A stretch of 20,762 nucleotides of DNA from Bog-950 sp964493695 (GTDB lineage Bacteria > Bacteroidota > Bacteroidia > Chitinophagales > LD1), in NCBI GenBank assembly GCA_964493695.1, contig CAZBPG010000069.1, positions 1-20,762 of the forward strand, written 5' to 3'. Of the stretch, positions 16,022 to 20,762 are shown one piece after another. The first letter of the stretch is position 1; the number at the start of each line of letters is the position of its first letter. Both the position numbers and the translations under genes were made by a program. The notes under the pieces were generated by a model. That model did no database searches and was not told where the DNA came from. It saw only the letters and a program-made list of their open reading frames with translations.

Positions 16022-16897
16022 TTATGCCTTTTTCCAAAAATCGTAATAATTAAACCACTGCTCGGGGTTAGCTTTCACCATTCCTTCTAAATCGCGAACA
16101 TAATCTTCCATAATCATATCAATGCTTGTTTCCTTCGTTACTTCGCGGTGCGGCCGGCAGTAAAAATTGTAATGCGTGGCACTCCGCTTTACTCCATAAA
16201 CAAACGTGTAATTAGCCCTGAAAGTTTTGATAATCTGAAATATTCCCATCGGGAAGCGCGCTTCCTCTCCCAAAAATTTAAAGCTGCGTGTTTTACTGTC
16301 ACTCAGGAACCGGTCGGCTGTAGTAGCAATTATCTCGTTGCGTTCCAGAGCCTCGCCAATAGCATAAACATGCGACAGGTCATCTTTTATAGGAATGAGC
16401 TTAAACTTTCTACCACCGGTTACTTCATCCATATAATTCTTTATAGCTTCATGTTCTCGGTCGTAAACCAGAATATTGATGGTGTCACCGTACTTCATTA
16501 GATAGTGACCGGCAATTTCCCAGTTACCAAGATGCGCCCCTAAAAGAATCCCCCCTTTTTTCTGCGCCACAATACCGCGTAAGTTTTCGGCACCAAATGA
16601 TTCGGAAGTAAACTGGTCTTTCATGCCCGACATAATCATCGTCTTATCTATAAGCATTTGACCCAACCGGTAGTAACTTACATAGATTCTGAAAAACGAT
16701 TTGAACTTGCTGTAACCTATCCGCTGGTTAAAATAGTTATAGATGTGCTTTGAAGTTTCAACAGAAAAAAAGAAATAATAAAGCGCTACAAAAAGAAGAA
16801 TGAAATAAGCCGGGCGGACTCCGAAGTTTTTAAAGATGAAGATGAAGATGGCGTAGCCGATTCTGTTGCCGCGCGATTTTCCTTTCCACTCCGCCAT
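16022..16897 (-). CDS. Lipid A biosynthesis (HtrB/LpxL)-family acyltransferase
   Basis: This 291-residue membrane-associated acyltransferase has one or two N-terminal hydrophobic segments (about 14-46). The catalytic HX4E motif is in GILLGAHLGNWEIAGHYL (H122, E127). ATTADRFLSDSKTRSFKFLGEEARFPMGIFQI matches the substrate and LPLAT-type blocks of the family, and the C terminus QWFNYYDFWKK is typical (cf. QWFWxHRR/FW). In flexirubin/aryl-polyene operons such enzymes are thought to move the finished chain from ACP onto a lipid anchor. It sits between the ACP gene (TAAATG junction) and the dehydratase (TAAATG junction), which favours that role over general lipid A synthesis. Confidence 0.88.
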   Translation of the reverse strand: MAEWKGKSRGNRIGYAIFIFIFKNFGVRPAYFILLFVALYYFFFSVETSKHIYNYFNQRIGYSKFKSFFRIYVSYYRLGQMLIDKTMIMSGMKDQFTSESFGAENLRGIVAQKKGGILLGAHLGNWEIAGHYLMKYGDTINILVYDREHEAIKNYMDEVTGGRKFKLIPIKDDLSHVYAIGEALERNEIIATTADRFLSDSKTRSFKFLGEEARFPMGIFQIIKTFRANYTFVYGVKRSATHYNFYCRPHREVTKETSIDMIMEDYVRDLEGMVKANPEQWFNYYDFWKKA

Positions 16898-17152
16898 TTA
16901 CTTTGCAGACTGTGCTGACTTATTGATAACGTAATCGTACAGATTTTGGAACGTGAGGATACCGGTGAAGTCTTCCTGCTTTACCTTAATGCCGAAGTTA
17001 CCTTCGATGATGACCACCAGGTCCACATAATCCAGGGAATCCAGTTCCAGGGTTTCTTTTAAAGGAGCATCGGGAGTAATAGTAGAACCATCTACCTCAA
17101 ATTCCTCGATAAGGAATTCATTAATCTTAGCAATTATCTCTTCGTTCGTCAT
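16898..17152 (-). CDS. Acyl carrier protein of the polyene-type operon
   Basis: This 84-residue, acidic, four-helix carrier protein has the phosphopantetheine site LELDSLDYVDLVVIIE, with Ser39 in DSL. The order helix 1 (EEIIAKINEFLIEEFEV), DSL helix 2 and FTGILTFQNLYDYVI helix 4 is standard. It would hold the growing chain for the two ketosynthases and the dehydratase. It lies 23 bases after the first ketosynthase stop, and its own stop touches the acyltransferase start (TAAATG). Placement within the operon marks it as a dedicated carrier rather than the housekeeping AcpP, which normally sits next to fabF in fatty-acid loci. Confidence 0.92.
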   Translation of the reverse strand: MTNEEIIAKINEFLIEEFEVDGSTITPDAPLKETLELDSLDYVDLVVIIEGNFGIKVKQEDFTGILTFQNLYDYVINKSAQSAK

Positions 17153-17175
17153 AACGTGGGTTGGTTAAATCGTCT

Positions 17176-18396
17176 TCACTTCCACTTCCGGACTATCAGT
17201 GTTGAATTAGTTCCGCCAAAGCCGAAAGAGTTGGACAAAAATACATCAATATTTTTCTCTTTAGTAACCGTTGCAATATTCAGTTTGGCCGAATGTTCAT
17301 CGGGATTCTCGAAATTAATGTTCGGAGCAACAAAATTATGCTGCATCATAAGCAGCGAATAAACAATCTCACTCGCACCTGCCATCCAGCATTCGTGACC
17401 GGTCATTGATTTGGTAGAACTTACCAAAGGTTTATAAGCACCAAACACTGCCCCGATTGCCTGCGCTTCGCTGGCATCGCCCTGCGGGGTTGAAGTAGCA
17501 TGGGCATTGATGTAATCTATCTCATCGGGGTTTACATCCGCATCTTTTAAGCTCATCATCAGCGAGCGCACCGGCCCGTCAACGGTAGGGTTAGAGATAT
17601 GCCCGCCATTGGAGGAAAAACCATAACCGATTACTTCGCCCAATATGTTTGCCCCGCGCTTTTGTGCACTCTCCAGCGATTCTATAATTACCGTAGCCGC
17701 TCCCCCGCTCGGAATTAAACCATCTCTGTCTTTATCAAAAGGCCGTGATGCCTTTGCCGGTTCGCTTTCGCGGGTAGAGAATGCCGCCAGTGCATCGAAG
17801 GTGCCCATCGAAAAAATGTTCAGCTCCTGAGCGCCTCCGCAAACCACTCTGTCCTGATAACCGTGACGGATAAGAAAATAACCAAGCCCGATAGAATGAG
17901 AACCGCTGGCACAAGCGGCACTCACGGTAAAGTTTATTCCTTTTAACTTAAATATGGTAGCCAGGTTCATGTTCACCGTGCTGTTCATGGTCTGGAACAC
18001 GGCACCGCTTCCGGCAAACTGGGTGTTCTTTTTCTCGCGCATAATGTCGGTTGATTCCACTACTGCCTGAGCAGTACTGTCGTTACCGTAAATGATGCCG
18101 GTTTCGTGGTGGTCAAGAAACTCCTGGTCTATCTTTGCCTGCTGCAAAGCCTGCAGGGTGGCCATGTAAGCGTACTCACCCGGCTCGGAGAGCATAACGC
18201 GCGAACGCCTGTCGAGCAAACTCTTTAGCTGCGGCTTTTCGCACGCACCGGTTAAGCCCGACCGGTAGCCGAATTCTTTCCGCGCAGGGTCGAGAATAAT
18301 TCCCGATTTGCCGTAAAACAGCGAGTCGCGGACTTCATCGGTATTTTTACCGATACAAGACCATATACCCACCCCTGTAATCACTACCCGGTTCAT
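17176..18396 (-). CDS. Beta-ketoacyl-ACP synthase, FabF type (first gene of the operon)
   Basis: This 406-residue elongating ketosynthase has a complete triad: TVSAACASGSH (C162), INAHATSTPQGDASE (H299) and SSTKSMTGHECWMAG (K329, H334). The C-terminal SNSFGFGGTNSTLIV is the usual last motif of the family. It is FabF-like in length. It probably catalyses decarboxylative condensation of malonyl-ACP with the chain on the operon's ACP. It starts a seven-gene minus-strand run ending at the halogenase-like gene. A possible Bacteroidota promoter lies directly upstream, and a 59-base palindrome separates it from the DUF1571 gene. Confidence 0.93.
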   Translation of the reverse strand: MNRVVITGVGIWSCIGKNTDEVRDSLFYGKSGIILDPARKEFGYRSGLTGACEKPQLKSLLDRRSRVMLSEPGEYAYMATLQALQQAKIDQEFLDHHETGIIYGNDSTAQAVVESTDIMREKKNTQFAGSGAVFQTMNSTVNMNLATIFKLKGINFTVSAACASGSHSIGLGYFLIRHGYQDRVVCGGAQELNIFSMGTFDALAAFSTRESEPAKASRPFDKDRDGLIPSGGAATVIIESLESAQKRGANILGEVIGYGFSSNGGHISNPTVDGPVRSLMMSLKDADVNPDEIDYINAHATSTPQGDASEAQAIGAVFGAYKPLVSSTKSMTGHECWMAGASEIVYSLLMMQHNFVAPNINFENPDEHSAKLNIATVTKEKNIDVFLSNSFGFGGTNSTLIVRKWK

Positions 18397-18400
18397 GCGC

Positions 18401-18434
18401 CAATATTAAAATTTTGAATGTTCTGTAACAACAA
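18401..18434 (-). promoter_or_regulatory. Possible Bacteroidota-type promoter of the ketosynthase operon
   Basis: On the minus strand TTGTTG (18434-18429) and TAATATTG (18408-18401) are 20 bases apart. This is close to the TTTG / TAnnTTTG pattern of Bacteroidota sigma-ABfr promoters, with one mismatch in the -7 box. The -7 box ends only four bases before the ATG, so the transcript would be nearly leaderless. That makes the call weak. Confidence 0.3.
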
Positions 18435-18482
18435 GAGTGACGAAGTTCAGTAAGGAGAAGTGGAAATTGGGTTTTAAATACA

Positions 18483-18541
18483 AGCCACGAATTACACGAA
18501 TGCCACGAATTAAATTTGTGCCATTCGTGTAATCCGTGGCT
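18483..18541. repeat. 59-base near-perfect palindrome between the ketosynthase and DUF1571 genes
   Basis: Arms AGCCACGAATTACACGAATG (18483-18502) and CATTCGTGTAATCCGTGGCT (18522-18541) pair with one mismatch. The inner bases CACGAATT / AATTTGTG continue the stem to a single-base centre at 18512, giving about 29 pairs with two mismatches and one wobble. The words CACGAATTACACGAAT resemble a dispersed repeat seen in intergenic DNA of many Bacteroidota. It could also end the DUF1571 transcript, although the downstream T-run is weak. Confidence 0.8.
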
Positions 18542-18546
18542 ATTAC

Positions 18547-19416
18547 TTAAAAATTATACTCCGAAAAATCTTCGGTGAATTCATCGGCCTTAAAGGCAGG
18601 ATTCACTACCAGGTTATAGAACGAGTAACGTTCGAAAACTCCTTTATCGTCACTTACTTCCTGAAAAATAGGGAAGTTGTTTTCCTTGTCAATATACATT
18701 ACTGTTTTCTTGGAGTACGAAGTAGGAATCTTCACCGTTCTGCCGCCTAAATCTTCTTCAAAGTTTTTAACCCCGCTTAATTCAACCATATAATACTCCG
18801 GCACCAGAAACTTAAGAGCGATGTTATACATGTTCTCGCCTTTTTTAGCGGTGTAAGTGGTAATAGCCCATGTAGGGTCTTCGATTATAAGTTTGTAGCA
18901 AGCGCGGTTGTTCCAGGTAATATCGCCCGCGTATTTAAATACTTCATCAAACTTTCCCTGTGCATCCGCTTTCTTTACGCCCTGCTCTACAATCTTGCCT
19001 ACAATGGTAAAACCCGATGAAAGCAGGGTATGGTGCTGGTCTTTAGTCAACAGGTTGCTGTATGGGTTCAGTTTAAGTGTTGGTAAAAACTTACCGGGGT
19101 TCACCACGGCTTTGCCTCCATTAGCACCTTCTACATACAATATCTCGGTTCCCTTGTTAGGGTCTTCAATCATGTGCAGGTATATCTTTTTAGGGCTTAT
19201 GTTTATCTTGTTTTGAATCAACCCTCCGCGCAGGCCTTTAATACCCATTATCCTCTCTTCGCTGCGCATGTTGAAGGCACTGCCTTTGTGCGCATTGATG
19301 GCACTGAGCATTTTATTAACGATAGTGCGCGTTTGGCTTTCGGGAGTTGGTGCTGCTGAGAAGTTTAAAAACGCAACAAGGACTACTGCGGTAAGGAGGA
19401 GGATGCTTTTTTTCAT
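18547..19416 (-). CDS. LolA-like DUF1571 periplasmic protein with an embedded LysM-like segment
   Basis: This 289-residue exported protein has a signal peptide (about 1-21, ending FLNFSAA). A LolA/LppX-like half-barrel domain follows (NMRSEERIMGIKGLRGG, KIYLHMIEDPNKGTEILYV, AVVNPGKFLPTLKLNPYS), matching the DUF1571 family. Between two late strands lies a LysM-like unit (about 187-234): YTAKKGENMYNIALKFLVPE, then VELSG, and DLGGRTVKIPTSY. The protein then returns to the DUF1571 C-terminal strands (MYIDKENNFPIFQEVSDD, RYSFYNLVVNPAF). The family is thought to carry hydrophobic ligands or lipoproteins, and LysM usually binds peptidoglycan. Upstream of the polyene-type operon, it may shuttle the lipid-like product to the outer membrane. 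It is separated from that operon by a palindrome, so it may be a separate transcript. Confidence 0.82.
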   Translation of the reverse strand: MKKSILLLTAVVLVAFLNFSAAPTPESQTRTIVNKMLSAINAHKGSAFNMRSEERIMGIKGLRGGLIQNKINISPKKIYLHMIEDPNKGTEILYVEGANGGKAVVNPGKFLPTLKLNPYSNLLTKDQHHTLLSSGFTIVGKIVEQGVKKADAQGKFDEVFKYAGDITWNNRACYKLIIEDPTWAITTYTAKKGENMYNIALKFLVPEYYMVELSGVKNFEEDLGGRTVKIPTSYSKKTVMYIDKENNFPIFQEVSDDKGVFERYSFYNLVVNPAFKADEFTEDFSEYNF

Positions 19417-19472
19417 GTATCGGGTTTTGTAAAGAATGAGACTGTGATTGTAAAAATAATGCCAAAGAATTT

Positions 19473-19534
19473 ATGTCATGCTGAGCGTAGTCGAAGCACT
19501 TTCTGAAACCCTTCGACTACGATCAGGGTGACAT
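19473..19534. repeat. Long inverted repeat between the Mpo1-like and DUF1571 genes
   Basis: Arms ATGTCATGCTGAGCGTAGTC+GAAG (19473-19496) and CTTCGACTACGATCAGGGTG+ACAT (19511-19534) pair over 24 bases with three mismatches around a 14-base loop. The words GTCATGCTGAGCG.AGTCGAAG are a dispersed intergenic repeat known to me from many Bacteroidota genomes. It sits where a terminator for the Mpo1-like gene would be, but no clear T-run follows. Confidence 0.75.
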
Positions 19535-19552
19535 TCTGTTTGAAATTATTCC

Positions 19553-20017
19553 TCACAGCCCGATTCCCAACTTTTTGTAGATAAAATTCATTATCCAGGC
19601 AGGGCCTATCATCAGGAACTGGACATCTTTAAGGAAAGACGGTTTCTTGCCTTCTACATGGTGGCCGTAAAACTGGGCTATCCATGCGGCTACAAAAATG
19701 CCTATGCTCACTAACCATACGGGTAGCCCCGCTGCCTGTATTTCGTAGCATACTATCATGCAGATAACCAAGAACAGCAACATGCCTATCCACAAAGTGC
19801 GGGAAAGGGTGAAGTAGTAGATGGTAACCAGCACCAGCATAACTATGGCCAGGTTAAAGTTCATGGTGTCGGTAATTTTAAAAGGCAGGGTAATACTGTA
19901 GAACAGCCCTACTATGCTGAAAAAAATAAGCGGAACACATATCCAGTGAATGAGTTTATTGGTAGCATTCTGATGGCTTTCACCGTATTCGTCAAGTAAC
20001 GATTGAATTTTCGACAT
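19553..20017 (-). CDS. Mpo1-like (DUF962) integral membrane protein
   Basis: This protein of about 154 residues starts at the ATG at 20017. A longer frame to 20065 would run through a hairpin leader and is rejected. It opens with MSKIQSLLDEYGESHQNATN then KLIHWICVPLIFFS, and later has IAQFYGHHVEGKKPSF. These are the two His-containing blocks (H15, H24, and the GHH pair near 118-119) of the Mpo1/YGL010w family, with about four membrane helices between and around them. Yeast Mpo1 is an Fe(II) dioxygenase that alpha-oxidises 2-hydroxy fatty acids, and the bacterial members are little studied. A role in fatty-acid or lipid oxidation fits the lipid-rich neighbourhood, but no operon link is shown. 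Downstream is a long inverted repeat, then the DUF1571 gene. Confidence 0.85.
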   Translation of the reverse strand: MSKIQSLLDEYGESHQNATNKLIHWICVPLIFFSIVGLFYSITLPFKITDTMNFNLAIVMLVLVTIYYFTLSRTLWIGMLLFLVICMIVCYEIQAAGLPVWLVSIGIFVAAWIAQFYGHHVEGKKPSFLKDVQFLMIGPAWIMNFIYKKLGIGL

Positions 20018-20036
20018 CTTGTTTTTTAGGTGCGCA

Positions 20037-20077
20037 AAGCTAAGTTTTAGCTTCAGATATTGCAATATATCTGAAGC
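20037..20077 (-). promoter_or_regulatory. Two overlapping alternative hairpins in the leader of the Mpo1-like gene
   Basis: Stem A pairs GCTTCAGATAT (20050-20060) with ATATCTGAAGC (20067-20077), 11 perfect pairs with a six-base loop. Stem B pairs AAGCTAA (20037-20043) with TTAGCTT (20047-20053), seven pairs with a three-base loop. They share 20050-20053, so they cannot both form. They lie 20-60 bases upstream of the ATG at 20017 on the transcribed strand, a layout seen in RNA switches. Alternatively, stem A may simply be a terminator relic. Confidence 0.45.
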
Positions 20078-20185
20078 CCCTGCTCTGTAAATGCCCCTTT
20101 TGTTTTTATCTTATTGAAACTTTAACAGTGTATTAGGAATATGTTATAGTTACTGTACCTTTCATAACAGAAAAAAACAAGCTAC

Positions 20186-20698
20186 ATGTTCAAAACACTT
20201 CTCTTAGTAATTTTGTTAGGGGCACCGGAAAATGAGTATGACGCTGTGGTCCGTTATAACGACAGCCTTTTAATTTACAACACTTACAGCGCGCAAATTG
20301 AGCACTTAAAAACCCTGAAAGAAACCGAAAGACACGCCTGGTATCTTTCAGACGCAGATAAAGACCGTCTGACTGCCTGCGCTAAGTTGAGACTAAAAAA
20401 ATACAACCACGAAAGCTACGAACCTGTAACGGTTTTTGAGCGCGAAGGCATGGGAACCGCCTATGCTTACCCTAAGCCGGGGGTTGTGGAGCACAAAACA
20501 GCCCAGGCTTTTGCCAAAACAGATGTGCCTAAATACCATTTTGTGGTTTACGACAAGCAAACCCGCTTTTTGTGCCCCAACAGTTGCCTGCGCATACCTT
20601 ACGTTATTAAAATGGTGTACGACAAAGGCCGCCTGCTGCTTACCGAAAAGCTAAACCCGATTACTTTCGAGAAACTGATTGCGGATGCTACGTATTGA
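20186..20698 (+). CDS. Small protein of unknown function
   Basis: This 170-residue protein is not recognised. It has a short hydrophobic N terminus (MFKTLLLVILLGAPENEYD) that may be a signal peptide, though it lacks a classical cleavage site. A charged helical stretch follows (YSAQIEHLKTLKETERHAWYLSDADKDRLTACAKLRLKKY), then a beta-like part (VTVFEREGMGTAYAYPKPGV, KYHFVVYDKQTRFLCPNSCL, YVIKMVYDKGRLLLTEKL). Cys pair C-x3-C in FLCPNSCL could form a disulfide or bind metal. Coding character is supported by the open frame, its clean start after a 168-base divergent spacer, and the stop followed by a palindrome. It stands alone and divergent from the Mpo1-like gene. Confidence 0.6.
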   Translation: MFKTLLLVILLGAPENEYDAVVRYNDSLLIYNTYSAQIEHLKTLKETERHAWYLSDADKDRLTACAKLRLKKYNHESYEPVTVFEREGMGTAYAYPKPGVVEHKTAQAFAKTDVPKYHFVVYDKQTRFLCPNSCLRIPYVIKMVYDKGRLLLTEKLNPITFEKLIADATY

Positions 20699-20699
20699 C

Positions 20700-20711
20700 C
20701 CCTAATTAGGG
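20700..20711. repeat. 12-base perfect palindrome just after the last gene
   Basis: CCCTAATTAGGG begins two bases after the TGA of the small unknown protein. It may be an operator for a gene beyond the window or a weak stem at the transcript end. There is no T-run. Confidence 0.25.
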
Positions 20712-20762
20712 TTCAGTCGTTAATCGTGTGAGAAGAAACATAGCGTTAAATTCGAAGGGCGA

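Overview
The window looks like part of a chromosome from a member of the Bacteroidota, probably of the Chitinophagales/Sphingobacteriia type from the environment. The signs are two proteins with type IX secretion (T9SS) C-terminal sorting tails (PNP motif), a TonB-dependent receptor with an N-terminal carboxypeptidase-like domain, DUF4199 and DUF1571 proteins, no clear Shine-Dalgarno sites, and dispersed palindromic intergenic repeats. I see no rRNA, tRNA, CRISPR array, insertion sequence or phage gene.

Layout. (1) 1-454: gene-free leader. (2) 455-5269, plus strand: TonB-dependent receptor, then past a strong hairpin a VAO-type sugar-lactone/alditol oxidase, a DUF4199 membrane protein and a secreted YciI-like protein. 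(3) 5292-6269, minus strand: T9SS-exported DUF1028 protein. (4) 6394-9294, plus strand: AMP-forming long-chain acyl-CoA ligase and a THUMP/UPF0020 RNA methyltransferase. (5) 9281-12058, minus strand: a 670-residue T9SS cargo protein of unknown function and a SAM-dependent methyltransferase. (6) 12176-12629: a broken YdeI/OmdA-family gene with frameshifts and stops. (7) 12736-18396, minus strand: a seven-gene, tightly coupled operon for a fatty-acid/polyene-type product. In transcription order it encodes ketosynthase, acyl carrier protein, HtrB-like acyltransferase, ApeP-like dehydratase, hotdog thioesterase, second ketosynthase and a flavin-dependent halogenase-like oxidoreductase. (8) 18547-20017, minus strand: a LolA-like DUF1571 protein carrying a LysM-like segment, and an Mpo1-like (DUF962) membrane protein. 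(9) 20186-20698, plus strand: a small unrecognised protein.

How the genes may work together. The 12.7-18.4 kb operon resembles the core of flexirubin/aryl-polyene clusters. A chain would be built on the ACP by the two ketosynthases and dehydrated by the hotdog protein. It would then be hydrolysed or transferred by the thioesterase and acyltransferase, and decorated by the halogenase-like enzyme. The LolA-like DUF1571 protein upstream could help move the product to the outer membrane. A ketoreductase, ammonia lyase, DarA/DarB pair and MMPL exporter are not in this window, so the set is either split across the genome or a compact variant. The acyl-CoA ligase (6.4 kb) and methyltransferase (11.3 kb) could contribute, but this is inference.

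The most unusual sequence-level signal is the palindrome ACCGGT. I counted about 49 copies by eye, in all reading phases and twice in non-coding DNA, against roughly four expected from composition. Three long intergenic inverted repeats (2860-2929, 18483-18541, 19473-19534) look like dispersed genomic repeats or bidirectional terminators.
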